Of a DNA stretch of 6,509 nucleotides, positions 1 to 6,181 are shown one piece after another. The first letter of the stretch is position 1, and each line of letters starts with the position of its first letter. The position numbers and the translations under genes are program-made. The stretch lies in contig JAKATS010000264.1 in assembly GCA_021818645.1 (NCBI GenBank), positions 1 through 6,509 on the forward strand, written 5' to 3'. The notes beneath the pieces were generated by a model, which worked only from the letters and a program-made list of their open reading frames with translations, searched no databases and was not told the origin of the DNA. The DNA is from Acidobacteriota bacterium. GTDB lineage: Bacteria > Acidobacteriota > Terriglobia > Terriglobales > SCQP01.

Positions 1-9
1 GGCTTTCTG

Positions 10-39
10 TTGCTTTTCCCCCCGGGAATTCATTACAAT
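10..39 (+). promoter_or_regulatory. weak candidate sigma-70 promoter upstream of the STAS gene
   Basis: A -10-like hexamer TACAAT (34-39, five of six matches to TATAAT) lies 18 bp after TTGCTT (10-15, only three of six matches to TTGACA). It would give a leader of roughly 85 nt before the STAS start. The -35 match is poor and the window begins only 9 bases earlier, so transcription could equally come from further left. This is a position-based guess from sequence alone. Confidence 0.25.
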
Positions 40-118
40 CCAATTCTTTGCACTATGTCCAGGAGAGCAGCTGCAAGCCGCCTGGAACGAAGGGCAAGGC
101 GGATTGTTCACCAGGGAT

Positions 119-123
119 GGAGG
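119..123 (+). promoter_or_regulatory. Shine-Dalgarno that fixes the STAS start
   Basis: GGAGG at 119-123 stands 9 nt before the ATG at 133. The open frame extends upstream to 10, with other possible starts at 10 and at 55 (ATG), but neither has a comparable ribosome binding site, and the extra N-terminal residues are arginine-rich and unlike a STAS domain. This site is the main reason to start the protein at 133. Confidence 0.8.
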
Positions 124-132
124 CGAAAAGCG

Positions 133-477
133 ATGGCACTGAAACTCAGCCGGAGAGATGACAGCGGCGTCACCGTGATCGAGGCGCATGGCCGCATAGT
201 TCTGGGCGAAGAGACCAACAAGCTGCGGGAAGAGATCAAGCAACTGCTGGCGGCGGGCGTGAAAAAGATCGTGATCAACCTTTCCGACGTGGATTTCATT
301 GACAGCAGCGGCCTGGGCGCGCTGGTGGGACTTTACAGCACGGCCAATGCGCAGGGCGCCAAGATCCGGCTGGCCAGCATCAGCAAGCGCTTCCACGAAC
401 TGCTGATGATCACCAAGCTGCTGACCGTCTTCGACGTTTACGACGACGAAGCGGCGGCGATCAAAAGCTTCGCCTAA
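133..477 (+). CDS. STAS domain protein, anti-sigma-factor antagonist type
   Basis: This 114-residue protein is one STAS domain from end to end, the usual size of SpoIIAA/RsbV-like anti-sigma-factor antagonists. The hallmark loop DSSGLG is at residues 57-62, after the strand KIVINLSDVDFI (45-56). In SpoIIAA and RsbV a serine in this loop is phosphorylated by the partner kinase; by alignment the second serine, S59, is the likely site. In the known systems the unphosphorylated form binds the anti-sigma kinase and frees a sigma factor; other STAS proteins act in different partner-switching pathways, so the output here is unknown. The protein has no signal peptide or membrane segment and should be cytoplasmic. 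No RsbW-like kinase, phosphatase or sigma factor lies to its right, and a strong terminator closes the unit, so any partner is to the left or elsewhere. The domain call is firm; the pathway is inference. Confidence 0.93.
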   Translation: MALKLSRRDDSGVTVIEAHGRIVLGEETNKLREEIKQLLAAGVKKIVINLSDVDFIDSSGLGALVGLYSTANAQGAKIRLASISKRFHELLMITKLLTVFDVYDDEAAAIKSFA

Positions 478-507
478 AGGGCGAAACCATTGCGGGCAGA
501 TTCGAGG

Positions 508-542
508 CCGCCAGCCGGAAGTCCGGCTGGCGGTTTTCATTT
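508..542 (+). terminator. intrinsic terminator after the STAS gene
   Basis: A perfect GC-rich inverted repeat, CCGCCAGCCGG (508-518) against CCGGCTGGCGG (523-533), closes on a four-base loop and is followed directly by TTTTCATTT (534-542). It starts 30 bases after the STAS stop codon. No A-tract lies on its left side, so it should work for rightward transcription only. It separates the STAS gene from the downstream hydrolase gene. Confidence 0.9.
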
Positions 543-710
543 GGGAACGAACCATGGCTGGCGCGGGCTCCAGGGTTCGAAACCTTTTTCCAAGCCGGCC
601 GAATCCATCCAGTGAACTCACCATCTGCTGCGGTTTGTGCCCCATAAAAACGAGCCGCCTGCTTTTTTCAGTCGCGGGCGCGGGCGGCATTGAGTATTCT
701 GAGTACCACG

Positions 711-1481
711 ATGCTCGAAGTGCTCATATTGGGCAGCGGCAGCGGGGGCAACTGCGCCTTGATTTCCAGCCCGCGCACCAGCATTCTGCTGGACGCCGGC
801 TTCAGCCGGCGGGAGACGCTGCGGCGGCTGGACGGACGCTCGCTGGAGCGGCTGGCCTGCATTGTGATTTCGCATGAGCATTCGGATCATGTCGCCGGGC
901 TGCCGGGCCTGAGCCGCAAACTCGAAGTTCCCGTTTATCTCAACTCCCGCACCCATGCGGCCCTGGGCGCGGCGGGCGAGGCGCTGCCGCGGGTAGAATA
1001 TTTCACCACCGGCCAGAGCTGGCAAGTGGGCGATATAGAAATTACGCCCTTCACCATTCCTCACGATGCCGTCGATCCGGTCGCGTTCACGCTGAGCTGC
1101 GGCAGCAGCAAAGTCTGTTTTGTCACCGACCTGGGCTATATCCCGGAAAACGTGAAGGATCAGCTAAAAGGCGCCGACTGCCTGGTGCTGGAATCGAATC
1201 ATGATCTCGACCTGCTGAAAATCGGCCCCTACCCCTGGCCGGTGAAGCAGCGGGTGATGAGCCGGGTGGGGCATTTATCCAACCTGGCCCTAGCCGAGTA
1301 TCTGACCCAGGACTTTGACGGCTGCGCCCGGCATCTGGTGCTGGCGCATCTCAGCCAGAGCAATAATCTGCCGGAGCTGGCTCAACTGACAGCGGAAGCG
1401 GCGCTCCGCCAGGCAGCCAAAAGCCCGCGTCTGACGATCGCCAAACAGGACCAGCCGTTGCCGGCTATATTATTGGAATAA
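711..1481 (+). CDS. yycJ: MBL-fold metallo-hydrolase, YycJ/WalJ family (probable DNA exonuclease)
   Basis: This 256-residue cytoplasmic protein has a complete metallo-beta-lactamase fold. The metal-binding motif HEHSDH is at 55-60, followed by H118 (PHDAVDP), D140 (VTDLGY), and H213 (AHLSQSNN). The stretches ESNHD (161-165), GPYPWPVKQR (172-181), GHLSN (187-191) and HLSQSNN (213-219) are hallmarks of the YycJ/WalJ branch, which separates it from glyoxalase II or RNase Z. Family members have been described as 5'-to-3' exonucleases linked to DNA mismatch repair; in Firmicutes the gene sits in the walRK operon, which is absent here. I chose ATG 711 because the first beta strand (LEVLILGSGSGGN) follows at once; an in-frame TTG at 690 would add seven residues. 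Neither start has a strong Shine-Dalgarno. A terminator lies upstream and a promoter downstream, so it may be monocistronic. Confidence 0.93.
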   Translation: MLEVLILGSGSGGNCALISSPRTSILLDAGFSRRETLRRLDGRSLERLACIVISHEHSDHVAGLPGLSRKLEVPVYLNSRTHAALGAAGEALPRVEYFTTGQSWQVGDIEITPFTIPHDAVDPVAFTLSCGSSKVCFVTDLGYIPENVKDQLKGADCLVLESNHDLDLLKIGPYPWPVKQRVMSRVGHLSNLALAEYLTQDFDGCARHLVLAHLSQSNNLPELAQLTAEAALRQAAKSPRLTIAKQDQPLPAILLE

Positions 1482-1497
1482 AAAGACTTAACCTGAT

Positions 1498-1509
1498 AAT
1501 TCCTGAATT
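1498..1509. repeat. short dyad AATTC-N2-GAATT upstream of the M23 promoter
   Basis: AATTC (1498-1502) and GAATT (1505-1509) form a perfect 5-bp dyad around CT. It lies 15 bp upstream of the -35 hexamer at 1525, a position where an activator could bind. The motif is short and AT-rich and could arise by chance in this stretch; no regulator is known for it. Confidence 0.2.
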
Positions 1510-1524
1510 TACCCATTCTACTCA

Positions 1525-1553
1525 TTGACACGGTTTTGAAACACTGCTACAAA
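1525..1553 (+). promoter_or_regulatory. sigma-70-type promoter of the M23 gene
   Basis: A perfect -35 TTGACA (1525-1530) is followed after 17 bp by TACAAA (1548-1553, four of six matches to TATAAT), preceded by the extended -10 dinucleotide TG (1545-1546). Transcription should start near 1560, giving a leader of about 49 nt before the GTG at 1609. The surrounding 1482-1608 is visibly AT-richer than the genes on both sides, which supports a real control region. It may also drive the receptor gene downstream. Confidence 0.7.
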
Positions 1554-1608
1554 TGAAATCTCCTGGGGACAAGTCCTAAAGACTACTGAATTTCATACCT
1601 TTACTGCC

Positions 1609-2496
1609 GTGCGCCAGCGATATTACATATTTTTAGTCCGGCACGACGCCGACGGGCAGCTGCGCCGCACCCCGATCCGGGTGCAATGGGTAGGCACGTT
1701 CGTGGCCTGTGCGGTCGTGGGGGCAGTCACCCTGCTGGGCCTGGCCGGCTCGTATCTGCGCATGCTGGGCAAGGTGCGGGAATTCAATTCGCTGCGCCAC
1801 AAGCAGGTGGTACTGCTGCACGAACTCGACCGCAGCCGGCATGAAGCCCTGCAGACGCGGGTGGAGATGGCCAGCCTGGGCACCCTGGCGGGGGAAGTGG
1901 CTTCGCTGTACGACCTGCGGCATAATCATTCGCTGCGGGCGCGGATGGCGGGAGTGAAGACGACGGAGCCGGGGCTGTATCAGACCAGTGCGAACGACCT
2001 GCAACTTTTGCGATCCTGGGCCGCGCGGCGCACCGTGCTGGGGCCCTGGCGCTGGGATGGGCCGCGGGTCTGGCGGCCTTCGATGTGGCCGGTCAACGGG
2101 CGGATTTCCAGCAGCTTTGGCCAGCGGATTGATCCGCTGACCGGGGAAGGTGAATTCCATACCGGCGTGGATATTGCCGCGCCCTACGGCGCGCCGGTAC
2201 GAGTGACGGCCGACGGCCGGGTGACTTTTGCCGGCTTCATGACCGGCTATGGACGGCTGATCATTGTATATGACGGCCATGGCATCCAGACCTATTACGC
2301 GCACCTTTCCCGCTTTGCGGTGACGGTGGGAGAGCGGGTATTCCGGGGCCAGATTCTGGGTTATCTGGGCGAATCGGGCTGGACGACGGGCCCGAACCTG
2401 CATTATGAAGTGCGCATAGACAACACACCGGTCAATCCCTATCCCTACCTTTTTGCCCGGCGGCACCGGGTGGAAAGCGCCGCGGCAGCGTTTTAA
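1609..2496 (+). CDS. membrane-anchored M23 family (LytM-type) peptidase, possibly with altered activity
   Basis: This 295-residue protein has a short basic cytoplasmic N-terminus (1-26), one membrane segment (about 27-48), a probable coiled coil (about 50-103), a linker, and a C-terminal LytM/M23 domain (about 160-283) placed in the periplasm. M23 enzymes are zinc endopeptidases that cut peptidoglycan cross-bridges. Zinc ligands H184 and D188 (HTGVD), the catalytic-site H232 (YAHLS) and ligand H265 are present. The first histidine of the usual HxH motif is N263 (GPNLHYE, codon AAC at 2395-2397); in LytM the matching residue, H291, is catalytic, so activity may be reduced or the protein may act as a regulator. 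GTG 1609 is the only start available: the frame is open upstream to 1540 without ATG, GTG or TTG, and the N-terminus RYYIFLV is typical of such anchored M23 proteins. No clear Shine-Dalgarno is seen. Confidence 0.92.
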   Translation: MRQRYYIFLVRHDADGQLRRTPIRVQWVGTFVACAVVGAVTLLGLAGSYLRMLGKVREFNSLRHKQVVLLHELDRSRHEALQTRVEMASLGTLAGEVASLYDLRHNHSLRARMAGVKTTEPGLYQTSANDLQLLRSWAARRTVLGPWRWDGPRVWRPSMWPVNGRISSSFGQRIDPLTGEGEFHTGVDIAAPYGAPVRVTADGRVTFAGFMTGYGRLIIVYDGHGIQTYYAHLSRFAVTVGERVFRGQILGYLGESGWTTGPNLHYEVRIDNTPVNPYPYLFARRHRVESAAAAF

Positions 2497-2568
2497 TTCC
2501 TGGCGCGGGTTCCGACCGTCCGTGCCGCAAAACACATTCTGGCAGTAACCGGCGAGGCGATGATAGCT

Positions 2569-2578
2569 TAAGCGCTTA
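2569..2578. repeat. palindrome at the start codon of the receptor gene
   Basis: TAAGCGCTTA (2569-2578) is a perfect 10-bp palindrome whose last base is the A of the receptor start codon. It overlaps a second palindrome, GCTTAAGC (2566-2573). No Shine-Dalgarno is found at normal spacing; the nearest GAGG (2554-2557) is 20 nt away. The site could be a regulator-binding site or just chance; the sequence does not decide. Confidence 0.3.
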
Positions 2579-5500
2579 TGGCCACGCCGAAAGCACCAAC
2601 TCCAGCGAGACATCCAGTTCCCCCCTTCTGCCTGCCGTTCCTGCTGCTGGGGCTTTGGCCGGCGGGGCTGAGGGCACAAGCAGTCAACGGAAGGCTGACG
2701 GGCACAGTGCGGGATGCCAGCGGCGCCCGGATCGCGGGGGCGCGGATTACCGCGCAGGGGCGGCATTTTCCCCTGCTGCGGCAGACGCGCAGCAACCCTG
2801 CGGGCGAGTTCCGGCTGGGCAGCTTGCCGCCGGGAAGTTATCAACTCACGGTGCGGGCGGCGGGGATGGAAGCAGCGCGGGCCAGGGTGCAGATCCATTC
2901 CGGCATGAGCCGGGCAATTACGGTGACACTGCGGCCGCGCACGCAGGAACAGAACGTACAGGTCAGGGGCAACGCTTCCTCGATTACCACGGCACCGATT
3001 CAGCTTACCGGCACGGTGCAGGAAGCGATAATCACGGCACGTGACCTGGGCACGATCCCGCTGGCGGCGCGCAGCTTCGCCAATATCGCCTATCTGGCGC
3101 CAGGCACCGAACCGGTCGAGCCCTCGGACCCGACGAAAGCCCGCATCACGGCGGTATCGTTTGGCGGCAGTTCGGGCCTGAACGACAAATTGACACTCGA
3201 CGGCGCCGACGACAGCGACGATTATATCGGCGGGTTCCTGGAAAACGTTTCGCCCGACGCGATTCAGGAATTCACGGTGCAGACGGCGCAGGAAAACGCC
3301 AGCGTGGGGCGGACGGTGGGCGGGGCGATTGAGATCAGTACCCGGCGCGGCGGCAATCACTGGCACGGCAACGCCGGCGTGCTGGAACGGGCGGCGGGAC
3401 TGAATGCCCGGTTTCCCATTGACAACCCGGCGCCCGAACCCAAACAGCCGTTTTCGCGCCAGAACTATTACGGCAACCTGGGCGGACCGCTGCTCCCTAA
3501 CCGGCTCTGGGGGTTTGCCGGCGTGGAATATGTGCATGAAAACGCCAGCATCGCCTATAGCCCGACCACCCTGGAACAGTTCCGCGCGCTGAAGCAACTC
3601 GCCCAGGACGGCCTGATTCCGGGCGTGAGCCAGATACCCCTGACGAACTACACGCCGGTTCCATTTCACGACCTGATGGGCGACTACCGGGTGGACTGGA
3701 TGCAGTCGCAGGCTTCGCAGTGGTTTTTCCGGCTCACGACCGACAGCTATCGCACGCAGAACGCGCTGGTGCAGCAGGCGACGCTGGCTTCGACGGGCGT
3801 GACTTCGCACAACGTTTATACCAACGCCGAAATCCACAATAGCTGGGTTTTCAGTCCGAACTGGGTGGGCAGCCTGGTGCTGGCCGGCAGTTTTCTGCGG
3901 CTGAGCGAAACCCGCAATTCGCATCTGGGCTATGCACTGGCGTTTCCCTTCAGCTCGACTTACAGCACGATCTCGGGTTTTGAGACCCTGGGCGACAATC
4001 AGTTTGTGACGCCGATCGCCGCGTTTCCGGTGGAGCGGGCGCAGGAAAAATACCAGTTCCGCTACGATCTCAACCACGACACCGACGATCATGACTGGCG
4101 GTTCGGGGTGGGCATCATTCATGAGCCGGTGCTGAGCGGAGCCCTTTCGGGCACGGCCGAAGCGCTGACGGTCTTTACCCTGAATCCGGAACAATATGTG
4201 AACCAGCCGAGACAGTTTGCCATAGACCTGCACTGCGGCGCGGGCGCAACTCCCGGCACCACCTGCACGCAGACGCCGGCCTCGGACGGAAGCTTTGCGC
4301 AGAATGTACAGCGGCTGGGCGGATATGTTGAGGACGCGTGGCGGGTGACACCGCGGTTCACCGTCAACTACGGGCTGCGCTACGATACGACTTTCGGGCT
4401 GTTCCAGGCCTCGGGACGCAGCCAGCGGAGCAACCCCGCATATCTGACACTGCGGGCACTGCAGATTCCACTGGTGAACGGAGTACCGCATGACTACCGC
4501 GGCGAGCTGGCACCGCGTCTGGGGCTGGCGTGGGCTCCGGGACGGCATGCGCGCACGGTATTCCGCGCCGGAGCTGGCCTGCTCTATAACGACCTGGCGC
4601 AGAACGGCTGGGTAACGGCGCTGCAGGCGGTGAATCAGCCGCCGGGACCCTGCAGCGCGCCGGGACAGGCAGGCTGCCTGCCGGGCGCGGCAGCGGACGG
4701 AACGGGAGCACTGATTGACCCCAGCTATCACACTCCGTACGCGGTGGATATCAGCGCCGGATTTGAACATGCGTTTTCGCCCAACTGGTCGCTCAACATC
4801 TACTGGCAACATGAAGAAGGCAATCACGCCTACCGGGCGTACAGCTATAACGCGGGCTACGATCTGTTTTCGCCACTGTATGCGCATACGGCGACAGCAC
4901 AGCGGGCGGAAGTGCCGAATGTGATGGTATTCCGCTCCGATAACCGCTCCCGCTACGACGGGCTGCTGGCGCACCTGCAGGGAAACGTGACGCACCGGCT
5001 GCATGTGATCGCCAACTACACGCTGGCAAGCGCCGATACCTGGGGCTGTGTGCTGGGCGAGCTGTTTGATTACGTGAACGGCGTCTGCAACCCACTCGAT
5101 GCCTTCGCCCAGGGCGACTATGGACCCTCGGGAGAAAACGTGACGCATCGGCTGGTACTGGCGGGAATCTGGGACGCGCCAGGCGGGGTGCAGTTTTCGA
5201 CGCTGACCCAACTGGAAAGCGCGCGTCCGTTCACCATGACCACGCCGGTTGACGTAAACGGGCTGGGCAACACCACGAATGACCGGGCGGTGATCAATGG
5301 AAGACAGACTACGCTGGATGAGTTCCGCGGCACGCCGTATATGCAGGTGGATTTGCGGGTGAGCCGGCCGTTTCAGATGCATGATGGGGGCCTGAGGTTT
5401 TACCCTTTCGTGGAATTTTTCAATCTGCTCAACCGCAACAATCCGGGGGCGAACTATGTGACCAACCTGGCCGCGCTGCCCACTCCGGTGAATAACCTGG

Positions 5501-5667
5501 CCAACGCCACCACACTGTGCCTAAATGCCGGATGCACGGCGAGCGAGCCGATCACCAGCCTACGGCAGATATCAGTACCGGCCGGAGCGCTGGGAGATTT
5601 CTTCGGCCCGGGCACGACGGTAGGGATTCCGTTCGCGGCGCAACTGGGAATGAAGCTGAGCTTTTAG
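2578..5667 (+). CDS. TonB-dependent receptor, Oar-like, with carboxypeptidase-regulatory-like N-terminal domain
   Basis: This 1029-residue outer-membrane protein has a signal peptide (1-35, hydrophobic core about 18-31, cleavage likely after RAQA), a carboxypeptidase-regulatory-like beta-sandwich (about 36-125, with GTVRDASGARIAGA and GEFRLGSLPPGSYQLTV), a plug (about 135-260, including the run around LTLDGADDSDDY and GGAIEISTRRGGN), and a large beta-barrel ending in phenylalanine (GMKLSF), as needed for barrel assembly. Barrel hallmarks include GGPLLPNRLWGF (302-313) and the strand starting YVEDAWRV (583). Such receptors import or bind large substrates using TonB energy; the substrate cannot be read from sequence, and no TonB box was identified. 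All eight mature cysteines fall into four close pairs: 553/563, 692/700, 824/837 and 981/986. ATG 2578 is the first start after an in-frame TAA at 2569. It follows the M23 gene by 81 bp and may share its transcript. Confidence 0.95.
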   Translation: MATPKAPTPARHPVPPFCLPFLLLGLWPAGLRAQAVNGRLTGTVRDASGARIAGARITAQGRHFPLLRQTRSNPAGEFRLGSLPPGSYQLTVRAAGMEAARARVQIHSGMSRAITVTLRPRTQEQNVQVRGNASSITTAPIQLTGTVQEAIITARDLGTIPLAARSFANIAYLAPGTEPVEPSDPTKARITAVSFGGSSGLNDKLTLDGADDSDDYIGGFLENVSPDAIQEFTVQTAQENASVGRTVGGAIEISTRRGGNHWHGNAGVLERAAGLNARFPIDNPAPEPKQPFSRQNYYGNLGGPLLPNRLWGFAGVEYVHENASIAYSPTTLEQFRALKQLAQDGLIPGVSQIPLTNYTPVPFHDLMGDYRVDWMQSQASQWFFRLTTDSYRTQNALVQQATLASTGVTSHNVYTNAEIHNSWVFSPNWVGSLVLAGSFLRLSETRNSHLGYALAFPFSSTYSTISGFETLGDNQFVTPIAAFPVERAQEKYQFRYDLNHDTDDHDWRFGVGIIHEPVLSGALSGTAEALTVFTLNPEQYVNQPRQFAIDLHCGAGATPGTTCTQTPASDGSFAQNVQRLGGYVEDAWRVTPRFTVNYGLRYDTTFGLFQASGRSQRSNPAYLTLRALQIPLVNGVPHDYRGELAPRLGLAWAPGRHARTVFRAGAGLLYNDLAQNGWVTALQAVNQPPGPCSAPGQAGCLPGAAADGTGALIDPSYHTPYAVDISAGFEHAFSPNWSLNIYWQHEEGNHAYRAYSYNAGYDLFSPLYAHTATAQRAEVPNVMVFRSDNRSRYDGLLAHLQGNVTHRLHVIANYTLASADTWGCVLGELFDYVNGVCNPLDAFAQGDYGPSGENVTHRLVLAGIWDAPGGVQFSTLTQLESARPFTMTTPVDVNGLGNTTNDRAVINGRQTTLDEFRGTPYMQVDLRVSRPFQMHDGGLRFYPFVEFFNLLNRNNPGANYVTNLAALPTPVNNLANATTLCLNAGCTASEPITSLRQISVPAGALGDFFGPGTTVGIPFAAQLGMKLSF

Positions 5668-5687
5668 CAAGGGCATACAGTCCTTGC
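5667..5687 (+). other. stem-loop at the receptor stop codon
   Basis: GCAAGG (5667-5672) pairs with CCTTGC (5682-5687), and a G-T pair can extend the stem to 7 bp around a seven-base loop. It begins at the last base of the receptor TAG. No T-tract follows, so it does not meet the intrinsic terminator pattern; it could protect the 3' end or act in Rho-dependent ending. This is a weak structural call. Confidence 0.35.
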
Positions 5688-5770
5688 CTGGCACGAACCC
5701 CAGCATGGCTGCGCCGTGCAACCCGCTTACCCTGGCGCGGGCCCGGAGAAACCCAAGACACCCGAGGGGG

Positions 5771-5808
5771 ATTTTCATTCGATCCAGCATGAGGAACTGC
5801 ATGAAAAT
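5771..5808. repeat. 8-bp inverted repeat in the convergent spacer
   Basis: ATTTTCAT (5771-5778) and ATGAAAAT (5801-5808) are exact reverse complements separated by 22 bases. A short CAG/CTG pair (5785-5787, 5797-5799) could extend the structure inside the loop. The stem is AT-rich and weak as RNA. It might be a binding site or a chance dyad. Confidence 0.35.
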
Positions 5809-6066
5809 GAAAGGATTCAGAACGCCAGGCCGGGTTGATTGAAAAATCACGATGTGTCGCATTTTTGCGTGGAAGATGCGGGGAATGAGATCCATCGCGA
5901 TGCCGGAAACGGAAACAGGCGCGAGTTGAAAGAAACGATCGGCATAAAAGCACACGTCGAGCGTGGGTGGCGAAATGGGCGATTGATTCGACATTCAACC
6001 AGTTTCGCCAGACGAAGGCTGCGGGTTGGAAGTTCAGATGGATTGCGTCATGAAGCAAGACAAAAG

Positions 6067-6091
6067 CTGAACGGCTGAAGGCCGCCAGCCG
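6067..6091 (-). terminator. possible terminator for the minus-strand gene
   Basis: Read on the minus strand, CGGCTG (6091-6086) pairs with CAGCCG (6077-6072) around an eight-base loop and is followed by TTCAGCTTTTG, an interrupted T-run. It lies about 90 nt past the stop codon of the partial gene at 6182. The stem is only 6 bp and the T-run is broken, so this is a tentative call. Confidence 0.3.
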
Positions 6092-6181
6092 GGTGTTGAC
6101 GGATGGAAGCGGAGGCAGGAGCTGAGAGCCGGGAGACAAGCCCGCTCGACAGCCCAGGCCTTACCGCCCGCCCTGAACGGC

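Larger units (their letters stand above)
5668..6181. other. 514-bp convergent intergenic region without a convincing gene
   Basis: The stretch lies between the 3' ends of the receptor (+) and the partial gene (-). Open frames exist on both strands (for example 5994 down to 5572 on the minus strand and 5839-6078 on the plus strand), but none has a Shine-Dalgarno, a recognisable domain or convincing codon bias, and the minus-strand frame runs into the receptor gene. The middle part is AT-richer than the flanking genes. It holds an inverted repeat (5771-5808), a stem-loop (6072-6091) and a 10-bp direct repeat. It may be a decayed gene or plain spacer; no RNA gene or mobile element ends were recognised. 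Confidence 0.6.

Noticed and set aside
10..132. N-terminal extension of the STAS protein to an upstream start at 10 or 55.
   Set aside because: The extension is Arg-rich and not part of the STAS fold, and the good Shine-Dalgarno at 119-123 points to 133.
554..877. A plus-strand frame of 107 codons starting between the STAS terminator and the MBL gene.
   Set aside because: It overlaps the start of the YycJ-like gene in another frame, has no ribosome binding site and gives a low-complexity Ala/Gly/Gln-rich product.
618..1064. A minus-strand frame of 148 codons opposite the YycJ-like gene.
   Set aside because: It is antisense to the region encoding the HEHSDH metal motif, which is clearly conserved coding sequence on the plus strand; the product is Gln/Arg/Ala-rich with no domain.
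2497..2577. A separate promoter for the receptor gene in the 81-bp gap (for example TTCCGA at 2510 with CACATT at 2533).
   Set aside because: Both hexamers match the consensus poorly, and no better pair is present; read-through from the M23 promoter is simpler.
1633..5382. A 1249-codon open frame on the minus strand, antisense to both the M23 and receptor genes.
   Set aside because: The M23 and receptor genes share the same reading phase, and their high G+C codon bias removes stops from the opposite frame. The antisense product is Arg/His/Pro/Gln-rich with no domain, while both plus-strand genes show complete families.
5552..6139. A second minus-strand frame (195 codons) across the convergent spacer.
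   Set aside because: Its product is rich in Arg, Ser, Pro and His with no domain or codon bias, and it overlaps the receptor gene and another open frame.
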